Source: Brevundimonas basaltis
GTDB taxonomy: Bacteria; Pseudomonadota; Alphaproteobacteria; Caulobacterales; Caulobacteraceae
Direction of reading: 5' to 3'
Assembly (NCBI RefSeq): GCF_014202075.1
Contig: NZ_JACHFZ010000001.1
Location: forward strand, 682,001 to 746,000
DNA: 64,000 nt
Under the pieces are notes generated by a model that was not told the DNA's origin, made no database searches, and worked only from the letters and a program-made list of their open reading frames with translations. A program made the translations under genes and the position numbers. Of the stretch, positions 8,558 to 17,665 are shown piece by piece (the stretch's first letter is position 1; each line of letters starts with the position of its first letter).

Positions 8558-9535
8558 CTACCCCACAAACCCCGCCGCCCGCTTCAGCCGGTCGTTGATG
8601 GCTTCGCCCAGTCCGTGGCCGGGCACCGGCGACACCGCAATGCCCGCCGGAGTCTCACGGTCGGCTTCGCGCAGCATCCGGAACAGGTTGGCCGCCGCCT
8701 CCCGCAGGTCACCCGTCGGGCTGAGGCTCCAGCGCAGCGCACCCACGCCGGGCCCGAAGCCGAGCAGGATTTCCCCCTCCCCCGCCGCCATGGCGTTGAT
8801 CCGCACCGGGGCGTCCGGGGCGTAGTGAACGGCCGCGCGGCCGGGCGAGCGATGCCCCTCGCCGCCCCGCTCGAGCGGGCCGACCACGGCTTCGATGTCG
8901 GCCCGGGTCACCGAGCCGGGCCGCAACAGGGCGACGCGGCCGTCCAGCACCGAGACCACCGTGCTCTCGACCCCGACGGCGCAGGGGCCGCCGTCCACGG
9001 CGTCGGCGGCGGCGAAGCCGGTCTCCTCCAGCGCGTCCGCGAAGGTGGTGGGGCTGGGCCGGCCCGAGCGGTTGGCCGAGGGGGCCACCACGGGCTTGCC
9101 GAAGGCCGAGATTACGCCGCGGGCGCGGAGGTGGCCGGGAACCCGCACGGCCACGCTGTCCAGCCCGGCGCGGGCGAGGTCGCAGACCCGGTTCCGGTCA
9201 CGCACCGGCGCCACGATGGTCAGGGGGCCGGGCCAGAAGGCTTCGGCCAGGGCGCGGGCGCGGGCGTCGAAGACGGCGATGGCCTCGGCCTCGACCGCGT
9301 CGGCGACATGGGCGATCAGCGGGTTGAAGCGGGGCCGGCCCTTGGCCTCGAAGATGGCGACGACGGCGGCGGCGTTCCCGGCGTCGGCGGCGAGGCCGTA
9401 GACGGTCTCGGTCGGCAGGATGACGAGACCCCCGCGCGCCAGCGCCTCGACGGCCTGGGCGTCGGTCGCGCCTAGAGCCGACGCGCCTGAAGCGCCACCC
9501 GCACGGTTACCTCGCGGCCGACCATCCTGTTCCAC
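8558..9535 (-). CDS. sua5: L-threonylcarbamoyladenylate synthase, Sua5 type
   Basis: Makes threonylcarbamoyl-AMP from threonine, bicarbonate and ATP, the first step of the universal t6A37 tRNA modification. The 325 residues contain the YrdC domain (LPTETVYGLAADA, KGRPRFNPL, WPGPLTI, PSANRSGRPSPT, VESTVVSV, LLRPGSV) and then the extra Sua5 domain (SPGRAAVHYAPDAPV onward). The only plausible start is GTG at 9535, which lies 64 bp inside the end of the yceI gene; no start codon occurs between there and the YrdC domain. It is the last gene of a cytochrome b561-yceI-sua5 run. Confidence 0.93.
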   Translation of the reverse strand: MEQDGRPRGNRAGGASGASALGATDAQAVEALARGGLVILPTETVYGLAADAGNAAAVVAIFEAKGRPRFNPLIAHVADAVEAEAIAVFDARARALAEAFWPGPLTIVAPVRDRNRVCDLARAGLDSVAVRVPGHLRARGVISAFGKPVVAPSANRSGRPSPTTFADALEETGFAAADAVDGGPCAVGVESTVVSVLDGRVALLRPGSVTRADIEAVVGPLERGGEGHRSPGRAAVHYAPDAPVRINAMAAGEGEILLGFGPGVGALRWSLSPTGDLREAAANLFRMLREADRETPAGIAVSPVPGHGLGEAINDRLKRAAGFVG

Positions 9536-10032
9536 GCGCCTGAGGTTCCTATGCCGAAATCCGTGCGGTCGAGAGTGAACGCACCCGTCAGATGCGCCCG
9601 GTCGCCGGTCACGCGCAAGTCTACGGGGAAGGTCACCGGACGGGTTTGCCCCTTCATCGTCACCTCGGCCCGGGCCGTATAGCGGTCGCCGCCGGCCGAT
9701 TCGAGCGACCGGAGCTGGAATCGGATCGTCGGATGTCGCCGGGCGTCGAGGAACCCGGGACCGATCGCCCGCCCGGTCACGGCCGAGGCGTTCATCTTCA
9801 ACGACCCGGCTTGCACCACGATGGTCGCACGGGTCCGCGACGGCGCGTCCGGATCGAAGGCGACGTCGCCGCGCCAGTCCTCAAACCGGCCCCGGTGGGA
9901 GCCGCCGAAGGCGCGCACCGACATCTCAATGGTCGAGGCCTCGCGCAGCACCTCCCACGGCGGCGGCGCGTCGCTCCACGCGCCGAGCCCGAGCAGCGCG
10001 AGACCCGCCAGCAGGACGGCCCGGCGGATCAC
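9472..10032 (-). CDS. YceI family periplasmic protein
   Basis: A 186-residue secreted lipocalin-like protein that binds polyisoprenoid or related amphiphiles in this family. A signal peptide occupies residues 1-20 (I-R-R-A-V-L-L-A-G-L-A-L-L-G-L-G). The rest follows the YceI pattern: MSVRAFGG, G-R-F-E-D-W-R-G-D-V-A-F-D, RRHPTIRFQ, VTMKGQTRPV, RTDFGIG. I chose the GTG at 10032 since it overlaps the cytochrome b561 stop (GTGA) and gives the signal peptide. Cytochrome b561 and YceI are frequent neighbours, suggesting a shared redox or isoprenoid-quinone role. Confidence 0.9.
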   Translation of the reverse strand: MIRRAVLLAGLALLGLGAWSDAPPPWEVLREASTIEMSVRAFGGSHRGRFEDWRGDVAFDPDAPSRTRATIVVQAGSLKMNASAVTGRAIGPGFLDARRHPTIRFQLRSLESAGGDRYTARAEVTMKGQTRPVTFPVDLRVTGDRAHLTGAFTLDRTDFGIGTSGAWNRMVGREVTVRVALQARRL

Positions 10033-10580
10033 GGCCGGCGCGGGATGAAGGGAAGCATACGGTGCAGGACGTTGTCGCGGTCGACGAAGTGGTGCTTCAG
10101 CGCCCCGGCGACATGCAGGAAGAGCAGCACGTAGAGGGCCTTGGCGGCGAGCTCGTGCATGTCCATCAGCTGGCCGGCGGTCTCGCGGCCGCCGCCGATC
10201 GGCAGGGCCGGCCACTCGAACAGGCCGAACCAGAGAATCTCGCGGCCTCCGGCCGAGGAGGCGGCCCATCCGACCAGCGGCATGCCGATCAGGAAGGCGT
10301 AGAACAGGGCCTGGGTGCCGCGCGCCAACAGCTTCTGCCAACGCGGCGTCGTTTCGGGCAGCGGGATGGCCGGATTGGCGATGCGCCAGCCGAGTCGAGC
10401 CAGGGTCAGGACCATAATGCTCAGACCCACCGATTTGTGGACATTGACGAACTCGCGGGAGATTGGCCCATCCGTCACCTCATGCGCCCAGATCAGGCCG
10501 ATCTGGGCCACCACGAGGGCGGCGATCAGCCAGTGCAAGACCAGCGATACGGTCGAATAGCGGTTGCGCGGTTCGGCCAC
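10029..10580 (-). CDS. Cytochrome b561 family protein
   Basis: A 183-residue four-helix membrane protein that binds haem b and passes electrons from quinol. Histidines sit where the family needs them: H16 in SLVLHWLIA (helix 1), H48 in NVHKSVG (helix 2), and H141 in DMHELAAKA with H155 in FLHVAGALKHHF (helices 3-4). It starts with ATG at 10580 and its stop overlaps the yceI start. A 127-bp spacer separates it from the divergent acyl-CoA dehydrogenase gene; that spacer holds an 8-bp stem hairpin (10647-10654 with 10666-10673). Confidence 0.93.
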   Translation of the reverse strand: MAEPRNRYSTVSLVLHWLIAALVVAQIGLIWAHEVTDGPISREFVNVHKSVGLSIMVLTLARLGWRIANPAIPLPETTPRWQKLLARGTQALFYAFLIGMPLVGWAASSAGGREILWFGLFEWPALPIGGGRETAGQLMDMHELAAKALYVLLFLHVAGALKHHFVDRDNVLHRMLPFIPRRP

Positions 10581-10707
10581 GGAGTTGCTCCCTTACCCGG
10601 ATGTCAGACCGTCAGCTTGACCCAGCCGACGCGGTTCGCCAAGCCGCGCCTTGCGTGACCCGGCGGCAAGGCGGCATGAACATGGGCACAGTTTCGAGAG
10701 CGAACCG

Positions 10708-12492
10708 ATGACCTACCGCGCCCCCGTCCGCGATCTGATCTTCACCCTGACCGAGGTGGCCGGGCTCGACGCCGTCGCGGCGACCGGCGCCTTTCCCGAC
10801 TTCGACGCCGATCTGACCGGCGCGGTGCTGGAGGCGGCGGCCCAGTTCTCGGAAGGCGTGCTGGCCCCACTGAACCGCGTCGGCGACCAGAAGGGTTCGC
10901 TCTACGCCAATGGCGCTGTGACGGCGGCCCCGGGCTTCGCCGACGCCTACCGCCAGTTCGCCGAGGGCGGCTGGACCGGCCTGTCCGCCCCGACCCACGC
11001 TGGTGGGCAGCAACTGCCCAAGGCGCTGGAGCTGGCGGCCTATGAGACGGTGCACGCCGCCAATATGGCCTTCGGCCTCTGTCCGATGCTGTCGCTTGCG
11101 GCGATCGAGGCGCTGGAGGCGGTCGGCACCGAGGCGCAGAAGACGACCTATCTGACCAAGCTGGTCTCCGGCGAATGGACCGGGGCCATGGTGCTGACCG
11201 AGCCGCAGGCGGGATCGGACCTCGGCGCCCTGACGGCGACGGCGGTTCCGAACGGCGACGGGACGTATTCCCTGACCGGGCAGAAGATTTTCGTCACCTG
11301 GGGCGACCACGACGCCACCGACAACATCGTCCACATGGTGCTGGCCCGCCTGCCCGACGCGCCTCCGGGGCCGAAGGGGATCAGCCTGTTCCTCGCCTCC
11401 AAATACCGGGTCAAGCCGGACGGCTCGCTGGGCGAGCGCAACGCCTTCCGGCCGGTCGGGGTCGAGCACAAGCTGGGCATCCACGCCTCGCCGACCTGCG
11501 TCATGGCCTATGAGGGGGCGACGGCCGAACTGGTCGGTCAACCCAATCAGGGCCTGGCCCATATGTTCGTGATGATGAACGCGGCCCGGCTGGCGGTCGG
11601 CGTCGAGGGCGTCGGCATCGCCGAAAGGGCCTACCAGCAGGCGCTGGACTACGCCCGCGAGCGGCGTCAGGGCCGCTCGGTCTGGACCGGCGAGGCCAAC
11701 GCCCCGATCATCGACCACCCCGACGTGCGGCGCGCCCTGTCGGTGATGAAGGCCAAGATCGCCGCCGCCCGCGCCCTCTGCCTGTCGACCGGCGTCGCCG
11801 CCGATCTGGCGAAGCACGCCGCGACGGACGAGGAACGGCGCCGCTGGAAGAGCCGCGAGGACCTGTTCACCCCCCTCGCCAAGGCCTGGTCGACCGACGT
11901 CGGCTGCGATGTCGCCTCGATGGGGGTGCAGGTCCACGGCGGCATGGGCTTCATCGAGGAGACCGGCGCGGCCCAGTACTATCGCGACGCCCGCATCGCC
12001 CCGATCTACGAGGGCACCAACGGCATCCAGGCCATGGACCTCGTCGGCCGCAAGCTGGGACAGGACGGAGGCCAGGCGGCCCGCGACCTGATCGCCGATA
12101 TGAAGGCGACCCTGGCGCTTCTGCCGCGGCTGTATTCGGGCAAGCCGCTGGAACGTTTCGCCACCGCCATCGAGGCGGTGCAGGACGCCACCTTCTGGCT
12201 GCTGGACCGCAAGGCGGCGGCGGACGGGGCGGCGGACGTGCTGGCCGGTGCCGACGCCTATCTGACGCTGATGGGCGACGTCGTCGGGGGCTGGATGCTG
12301 GCCAAGGGCGCGCTGGCAGCGCGGGCGACCCTCGACGCGGGCGAGGGCGACCCCGCTTGGCTGGAGGGGCGGATCGCCCTCTACGAAGTCTACGCCGCCA
12401 ATGTGCTGGGCCACGCCTCGAGCCGGCTGGCGGCCGTCGGCCAGGGCGGCGACCTGCTGCAGCGGATGAGCCCGGACGTGCTGGCCGGTTAG
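10708..12492 (+). CDS. Acyl-CoA dehydrogenase, long (DmdC-like) type
   Basis: FAD enzyme that introduces the alpha-beta double bond in an acyl-CoA. The 594-residue form, with N-terminal YRAPVRDLIFTL and a C-terminal extension, matches the subgroup that includes 3-methylmercaptopropionyl-CoA dehydrogenase DmdC and several FadE proteins. Motifs seen are MVLTEPQAGSDLGAL (flavin site), QVHGGMGFIEETG and YEGTNGIQAMDL containing the catalytic glutamate. The true substrate cannot be read from sequence; no dmd or other beta-oxidation genes are adjacent. ATG at 10708 fits the conserved N-terminus better than an upstream alternative at 10651. The TAG stop overlaps the stop of the convergent protease gene. 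Confidence 0.9.
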   Translation: MTYRAPVRDLIFTLTEVAGLDAVAATGAFPDFDADLTGAVLEAAAQFSEGVLAPLNRVGDQKGSLYANGAVTAAPGFADAYRQFAEGGWTGLSAPTHAGGQQLPKALELAAYETVHAANMAFGLCPMLSLAAIEALEAVGTEAQKTTYLTKLVSGEWTGAMVLTEPQAGSDLGALTATAVPNGDGTYSLTGQKIFVTWGDHDATDNIVHMVLARLPDAPPGPKGISLFLASKYRVKPDGSLGERNAFRPVGVEHKLGIHASPTCVMAYEGATAELVGQPNQGLAHMFVMMNAARLAVGVEGVGIAERAYQQALDYARERRQGRSVWTGEANAPIIDHPDVRRALSVMKAKIAAARALCLSTGVAADLAKHAATDEERRRWKSREDLFTPLAKAWSTDVGCDVASMGVQVHGGMGFIEETGAAQYYRDARIAPIYEGTNGIQAMDLVGRKLGQDGGQAARDLIADMKATLALLPRLYSGKPLERFATAIEAVQDATFWLLDRKAAADGAADVLAGADAYLTLMGDVVGGWMLAKGALAARATLDAGEGDPAWLEGRIALYEVYAANVLGHASSRLAAVGQGGDLLQRMSPDVLAG

Positions 12493-13307
12493 GGGCCTTC
12501 AGGGGCGTCCAGCAGGGCGATGGCCTCGCGGACGTAGACCGCGTGGGCGACGATGCCGATGCCCAGACGCCCTTCGCCCGGGCGCACCTCGGAGGTCACC
12601 ACCCCGGCGATGAATGGATGATCCGGCCGGACCGAGCCGGGCAGCTTGCGCGCCGCCGGGGTCCAGAACACCGGCCCGCCGGAGTTGCCGGGGAAGACGG
12701 GGAAGTCGAGCAGAAAGGTCGGGAACGACCCGATCGGCGTCACCGGCCACGACGCCACCCGCCCGGTGCGCAGGATGGGGAAGCCGGCGGTGTTCGCCGA
12801 ATAGCCGTGCGGGTAGCCGAGGGTGAACAGTTCGTCGCCCGGCCCGACCTGCCAGACATCCAGCGCGTCGGCGTCGCCCAGCCAGTCGAGCGGGATGGCG
12901 GCCCGGGCGAAGTCCGCCGGGGCGGACACCTCCATCACGGCGATGTCGCGCTCGGGGTGACGGGTCCAGGCCGGATCGCCGTCCTCATCGCGAATGCGCA
13001 ACGGCTCGGGTGTGAACCGCCAGCGCCCGCCGGGCATCTCGACCCGCCAGCCGATGCGGGCGTCCGGGGCCGACATGTCCCTGAAAACATGGTGCGCGGT
13101 CACCAGCACGGTGCGCGGCGACCCGTCCGGCCGGGGCGCATCGACCAGAAAGCCGGTGCCGACCCGCCGGGTGGTCTGATCGCCGTTGCGTTGGTCGAGT
13201 TGGACCGTGGCCGAGATCAAGCCGACGGTCAGGTCCCAGGCGGGGGCGACGAGGGCCGCGACAGGCGGCTCAGGAACGGGTTCGGGCGGGACTTGCAGAT
13301 CGAACAT
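12489..13307 (-). CDS. Trypsin-like serine protease
   Basis: A 272-residue chymotrypsin-fold protease. All three catalytic residues are visible: His in VTAHHVF, Asp in RDIAVMEV and Ser in FPGNSGGPVFW. There is no recognisable signal peptide, so it would stay cytoplasmic unless exported another way. The N-terminus (PPEPVPEPPVAAL) is proline-rich and probably disordered. It is not a DegP: there is no PDZ domain. The stop overlaps that of the acyl-CoA dehydrogenase. The natural substrate is unknown. Confidence 0.85.
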   Translation of the reverse strand: MFDLQVPPEPVPEPPVAALVAPAWDLTVGLISATVQLDQRNGDQTTRRVGTGFLVDAPRPDGSPRTVLVTAHHVFRDMSAPDARIGWRVEMPGGRWRFTPEPLRIRDEDGDPAWTRHPERDIAVMEVSAPADFARAAIPLDWLGDADALDVWQVGPGDELFTLGYPHGYSANTAGFPILRTGRVASWPVTPIGSFPTFLLDFPVFPGNSGGPVFWTPAARKLPGSVRPDHPFIAGVVTSEVRPGEGRLGIGIVAHAVYVREAIALLDAPEGP

Positions 13308-13399
13308 GGGTTGGATGACGCCGGGGCCTTTTGTTCATTTGACGGCACCGGGCCGGTCGCACAAGGTCCGCGCCCTGTACGCCACGGGGGCCCGACATC

Positions 13400-15580
13400 A
13401 TGAATCGCCGCGACCTGCTCGCCACCGCCTCGGCCGCCCTGGCGGCGACCGCCCTGCCCGCCCACGCCCGCACCACCGGAGCCCCGATGCCTCAGACCGC
13501 CCCCGTCCCGCCCGTCGCGAAGAAGATCCCCGTGCGGATCGAACAGCTGGGCCGGGTGCGGGTCGACGACTATCAGTGGATGAAGGACGACAACTGGCAG
13601 GCGGTGCTGCGCGACCCGACCCTGATAAAGGCCGACGTCAAGGAACACCTGACCGCCGAAAACGCCTATCGCGAGGCGATGATGGCCTCGACCCTGCCCC
13701 TGCAGGTGCAGATGTTCGAGGAGATGAAGGGGCGCATCAAGGAGGACGACAGCTCGGTGCCGTCGCCGGACGGGCCGTGGGCCTATTACGTCGAGTACCG
13801 GACCGGCGACCAACATCCCCGATACATGCGCAAGGCCCGGACCGGCGCGGGCGCCGAGCAACTGCTGCTCGACGCCAACGCCCTTGCCGAGGGCAAGGCC
13901 TATTCCGAGGTGTCGTCGGCCCAGCACAGCCCCGATCACGAGCTCTTCGCCTACGCCGAGGACGCCCAGGGCTCGGAGGTGCACCAGATTTTCGTCAAGG
14001 ACCTGGCTACAGGCGAGGTGCTGCCCGATCCGATCGGCTCGGCGACCGGCAATTTCACCTTCTCGCGGGACAGCCGGTGGATTTTCTGGACCAACCGGGA
14101 CGACAACGGCCGCCCGGACAAGATCTTCCGACGCCCCGCCCGCGGCGGCGAGGCGACGCTGGTCTATGAGGAGGACGACGACGGCATGTTCATCAGCGTC
14201 GGCCGCACCGCCGACGACGCCTTCGTGCTGATCTCCATCGCCAATCAGGAAACCTCGGAGGCCCGGTTCATCCCGGCCGCTACGCCGACCGCCGAGCCCG
14301 CCGTTCTGGAGCCGCGCGAGGTGGCCCGGCTTTATGACGCCGACCACTGGGGCGACCGCTGGGTGATCCGCACCAACGCCGACGACAGCATTGATTTCAA
14401 GATCGTCGAGGCTCCGACCGCGACGCCGGGCAAGGCCCACTGGCAGGACCTCGTCCCGCACACGCCCGGCCGTTACATCGAAGGCGTCGCGCTGGTGAAG
14501 GACTTCATCGGCCGTCAGGAGCGCGCCGACGCCAACACCCGCATCATTATCCGCGACCGGGCCGGGGCCGAGCACGAGATCGCCGTGGACGAGCCCGCCT
14601 ACTCCCTGTCGCTGGGCGGGGCGTCGGAGTTCGACACCACCGTCATGCGCTACGGCTACAACTCGCCGTCGACCCCGACCTCCACCTATGACTACGACCT
14701 GGAGACCCGCGAGCGGACCCTGCGCAAGGTGCAGGAGGTCCCGTCGGGGCACGACCCGGCCGACTATGTGGTCGAGCGGCTGAACGCCCCCGCGCCGGAC
14801 GGCGAATTGGTCCCCGTGACGGTGGTGCGCCGCAAGTCGACGCCAGTCGACGGATCAGCGCCCCTGCTGCTCTACGGCTATGGCAGTTACGGCATTCCGA
14901 TGCCGGCCAGCTTCTCGACCAACCGGCTGTCGCTGGTCGATCGTGGCTGGATCTACGCCATCGCCCATATCCGCGGCGGTTCGGACAAGGGCTGGAACTG
15001 GTTCCTGAGCGCGCGCCGATTCACCAAGAAGAACACCTTCACCGACTTCATCGCGGCGGCCGAGCATCTGATCTCCAGCGGCCACGGCAAAGCCGGGCAT
15101 ATCGTGGCCCAAGGGGGCTCGGCCGGCGGCCTCTTGATGGGGGCGGTCAACAACATGCGGCCGGACCTGTGGGCCGGGATCATCGGTCAGGTGCCCTTCG
15201 TCGATGTGATCAACACGATGAGCGACATCTCGCTGCCGCTGACGCCGCCCGAATGGCCCGAGTGGGGCAATCCGATCGAGGACGCCGAGGCCTACGACTA
15301 CATCATGAGCTACAGCCCCTATGACCAGGTCGAGGCCAAGGCCTATCCGGCCGTGCTGGCCACCGGCGGGCTGTCAGACCCCCGCGTGACCTATTGGGAG
15401 CCGGAAAAGTGGGTAGCCAAACTGCGGCCGGCCACGACCTCGGGCAAGCCGGTGCTGCTGAAGATCAATATGGAGGCCGGGCACGGCGGCGCGTCGGGTC
15501 GGTTCGACTATCTGAAGGAGGTCGCCCACGACTACGCCTTCGCGGTCTGGGCGATCGACAAGGGCTGGGAGCGGCCCTGA
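13400..15580 (+). CDS. ptrB: Oligopeptidase B, Tat-exported
   Basis: Serine peptidase of family S9A that cleaves small peptides after basic residues. The 726 residues comprise a beta-propeller (about 90-440) and an alpha/beta hydrolase domain. The catalytic Ser is in QGGSAGGLLMG and the His in EAGHGGASGRFD; the conserved LLLYGYGSYG and HIRGGSDKGW blocks are also present. An N-terminal twin-arginine leader, MNRRDLLATASAALAATALP, followed by A-H-A, predicts export of the folded enzyme by the TatABC system encoded at 1.4-3.1 kb. Classical oligopeptidase B is cytoplasmic, so this is the periplasmic variant. Confidence 0.94.
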   Translation: MNRRDLLATASAALAATALPAHARTTGAPMPQTAPVPPVAKKIPVRIEQLGRVRVDDYQWMKDDNWQAVLRDPTLIKADVKEHLTAENAYREAMMASTLPLQVQMFEEMKGRIKEDDSSVPSPDGPWAYYVEYRTGDQHPRYMRKARTGAGAEQLLLDANALAEGKAYSEVSSAQHSPDHELFAYAEDAQGSEVHQIFVKDLATGEVLPDPIGSATGNFTFSRDSRWIFWTNRDDNGRPDKIFRRPARGGEATLVYEEDDDGMFISVGRTADDAFVLISIANQETSEARFIPAATPTAEPAVLEPREVARLYDADHWGDRWVIRTNADDSIDFKIVEAPTATPGKAHWQDLVPHTPGRYIEGVALVKDFIGRQERADANTRIIIRDRAGAEHEIAVDEPAYSLSLGGASEFDTTVMRYGYNSPSTPTSTYDYDLETRERTLRKVQEVPSGHDPADYVVERLNAPAPDGELVPVTVVRRKSTPVDGSAPLLLYGYGSYGIPMPASFSTNRLSLVDRGWIYAIAHIRGGSDKGWNWFLSARRFTKKNTFTDFIAAAEHLISSGHGKAGHIVAQGGSAGGLLMGAVNNMRPDLWAGIIGQVPFVDVINTMSDISLPLTPPEWPEWGNPIEDAEAYDYIMSYSPYDQVEAKAYPAVLATGGLSDPRVTYWEPEKWVAKLRPATTSGKPVLLKINMEAGHGGASGRFDYLKEVAHDYAFAVWAIDKGWERP

Positions 15581-15596
15581 CCGCTCCCGGCGCCGC

Positions 15597-16045
15597 CTAC
15601 GGGTCAAGGGTCCAGGTGTAATCGCCGGGTTTATCGGCGTGCATCGGCACGAAATTGGGGGTCTCGTAGCCGCTGGGGCAGGTGTCGCCGCCGTCCGACC
15701 AGAAGGTGTTGGGGGCCAGGGTACTGGACACAAAGCGTATGGTTGCCCGCCCAGGAGCGGTTCGAGCCGTCGGTGGCGTCGGCGTACATGTAGAAATTCG
15801 AATTGTCGGTGCTGACGAGATCAATGCAGGCGGCGTTGTAGACGTCGTACCAGCCGCGGTTGATGAAGCGCCCGGCGCCGACCTCGACATAGGAAATGGC
15901 GACCGTAGCGTTGCGGCCGCTGTTGTTGCAGACCTTGAGTTCAACGGTCGGCGTGTACGATGAATTCGCCGTCTGGGCTGCAACCCGAACCGGCGCGCCC
16001 AGCGTCAAGGCCAAGCGCGGCGGCCGCAATGACAAAGGATTTCAC
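15597..16045 (-). pseudogene. DUF1036 exported protein gene broken by two frameshifts
   Basis: Three reading frames must be joined to recover one protein. From a GTG at 16045, preceded by a good GAGGGGAG ribosome site, frame one gives VKSFVIAAAA, the start of a signal peptide. The peptide continues in another frame as LALTLGAPVRVAAQ, then ELKVCNNSGRNATVAISYVE and NRSWAGNHTLCVQYPGP. The end, NTFWSDGGDTCPSGYETPN to TWTLDP, is in a third frame. The second break coincides with a run of five G (15711-15715); each break is explained by one extra base. Either the gene is recently dead or the assembly has two errors. DUF1036 proteins are small, often membrane-anchored, and of unknown function. Confidence 0.75.
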
Positions 16046-16142
16046 GGTTCTCAGCTCCCCTCGCTCCCTGCGGTAGATTATCAGAGGCGGAGGTCGAATC
16101 CAGTGACGGTTGCCGACGGCCCGGCAGGCAGGGATTGATCCG

Positions 16143-16700
16143 ATGATCCGCACTATCCGCGATGCGACGCAGGACGACCTGGCCGCCGTCGCCAGACTTT
16201 ACGGGCACGAGACGCTGAACGGCACCGCGACATTCGAGCTGGAGCCGCCGACGCGGGACGAGATGGCCCGCCGCTTCGCCGCGGTTCAGCGCCACGGTCT
16301 GCCGTGGCTGGTCGCCGAACTGGACGGCGCCTTCGCGGGCTACGCCCACGCCTCGCCGTTCCGCCCTCGCCCGGCCTATCGCTATGGGGTCGAGGGCTCG
16401 ATCTATGTCGAGCCGGTTGCGCGGGGCCACGGCGTCGGCCGCGCCCTGCTGGAGACGTTGATAGAGCGGGTCCGCGCCATGGGCCTGCGCCATGTGATCG
16501 GGGCGATCAGCGACAGCGACAGCAGCGCCGCCTCGATCGCCCTGCACCGGTCGCTCGGGTTCCGCGAGGCCGGCGTCTACCGGCAGGTGGGCTGGAAATT
16601 CGACCGTTGGCTTGACGTGACGCTGATGCAGCTCGACCTGATCCCGGGTGGCGGCCCGCCTACCGGGCCGGGCCTTGATCTGGGCGGCGGCCTGGCTTGA
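16143..16700 (+). CDS. GNAT acetyltransferase, phosphinothricin acetyltransferase type
   Basis: A 185-residue GNAT enzyme using acetyl-CoA. The pattern IRDATQDDLAAVARLYGHE, GYAHASPFRPRPAYRYGVEGSIYV, the acetyl-CoA loop R-G-H-G-V-G-R-A-L-L, then HRSLGFREAGVYRQVGWKF is that of the Pat/Bar/YncA group, which acetylates phosphinothricin, methionine sulfoximine or similar amino acid analogues. The C-terminal 20 residues are a Gly/Pro tail outside the domain. The ATG at 16143 starts the domain directly, whereas upstream codons add unrelated sequence. The in vivo substrate is unknown. Confidence 0.88.
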   Translation: MIRTIRDATQDDLAAVARLYGHETLNGTATFELEPPTRDEMARRFAAVQRHGLPWLVAELDGAFAGYAHASPFRPRPAYRYGVEGSIYVEPVARGHGVGRALLETLIERVRAMGLRHVIGAISDSDSSAASIALHRSLGFREAGVYRQVGWKFDRWLDVTLMQLDLIPGGGPPTGPGLDLGGGLA

Positions 16701-16862
16701 AGCCGGCCACGTGGCCGGAGCCCTACCCCCACCCGTCGCGATATCTCCTCGACTGATCACGTCCGCCAAGCGGTGACAGGTCGCGCGTCCCTTGTTCATT
16801 CATGCAGCCCTTCATGAGACTGGCTATGATCGCGTGCCGCTCGACCATGGCATGACCACCAG

Positions 16863-17049
16863 ATGGCAACCCGGTCCGTCAAAGCCTGGCGGCCTGCACT
16901 CGGGGCGGTTCACGATTGGCGTCTGGCGGAGAACCTGCGCTTCGGCCTCGGGCCTCCGTACACTTTCACCCGTCCCTGCGGTGCCGTAGCCATCTTGGGG
17001 CGGCGATCTCGACGGCGGCATGGTGTTCGTGCGGCTGAAGATCCACTGA
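16863..17049 (+). pseudogene. Possible decayed 3' end of an outer-membrane-type gene
   Basis: The 376 bp between the acetyltransferase and the response regulator contain no intact gene. On the plus strand 16863-16980 reads as HDWRLAENLRFGLGPPYTFTRP, cut here into RLAENLRFGLG and PYTFTRP, which resembles a beta strand of a barrel. After a frame change, 16990-17049 reads PSWGGDLDGGMVFVRLKIH followed by TGA, which looks like a natural protein C-terminus. Together they suggest the remains of the end of a gene. I cannot name the family and the call is tentative. Confidence 0.35.
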
Positions 17050-17076
17050 TACCCGGAGTCGCGCCGCACGGGCCCG

Positions 17077-17535
17077 TCAGTGCGGCGCGATTTCGTCCGG
17101 CGGGGTCGACAGCCAGGGGGCCAACCGGAAGCGGCGGGGCGGTTCGCCGAGGGTCCGATGCTGGATGAACTGGCGGGCGAAATCGACCACCGCGCGGATG
17201 GTCTGTTCGTCGAAGGGTTTGGACACTGCGCCGAGGGCGCCAGCAAACCCCTCGGGAATCTGCTCTGGATTGGCGGTCAGGAAGACCACCGCCGTCCCGT
17301 GCTCGGCTACCAGCCGCTGGGCGATCCGGGGGCCGGTCATGCCATCCAGAAGGTTCACGTCTATCAGCGCCAGATCGGGATTCTCGCGTCCGGCGATGGC
17401 GAAGGCGCTCAACTGGTCCATCGCGCATCCGACGATGTCACAGCCGGATTCGCCCAACACCAGCTCGAGCTCCATGGCGAGAAGCGCCTGGTCCTCTACG
17501 ATCATGACCCGAAGGTCGGGCGGATTGGACAACAC
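17077..17535 (-). CDS. Stand-alone response-regulator receiver
   Basis: A 152-residue receiver domain with a short tail and no output domain. E14 and D15 form the acidic pocket, D59 in LALIDVNL is the phospho-acceptor, T in FLTANPEQ and K in AVSKPFD complete the switch. The last 35 residues are basic and proline-rich without a known domain. It diverges from the kinase-like gene at 17666; the two are probably partners. Such single-domain receivers in Caulobacterales carry phosphate between proteins or act by protein binding. Confidence 0.92.
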   Translation of the reverse strand: MLSNPPDLRVMIVEDQALLAMELELVLGESGCDIVGCAMDQLSAFAIAGRENPDLALIDVNLLDGMTGPRIAQRLVAEHGTAVVFLTANPEQIPEGFAGALGAVSKPFDEQTIRAVVDFARQFIQHRTLGEPPRRFRLAPWLSTPPDEIAPH

Positions 17536-17577
17536 AACACCCCCGAACGGGACCAGAGGCCGTTTACCACTCCCTGT

Positions 17578-17591
17578 GTCCGCTAGCGGAC
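17578..17591. promoter_or_regulatory. Perfect 14-bp palindrome in a divergent promoter region
   Basis: GTCCGCTAGCGGAC is fully self-complementary. It lies in the 130-bp spacer between the receiver gene (start 17535, minus) and the kinase-like gene (start 17666, plus), 43 bp from the former. It is placed to control both promoters. The binding protein is unknown. Confidence 0.45.
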
Positions 17592-17665
17592 GATAAATGC
17601 CTGATTGGCTAATTGGTTCGGCGTGACGTAAGATTTCTTGGGCTTTTTCAGGGGCTGGGGGATCG

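Noticed and set aside
10612-12414. 600-codon open frame opposite the acyl-CoA dehydrogenase
   Set aside because: Glycine/arginine-rich composition and position show it is an antisense shadow of a well-supported enzyme.
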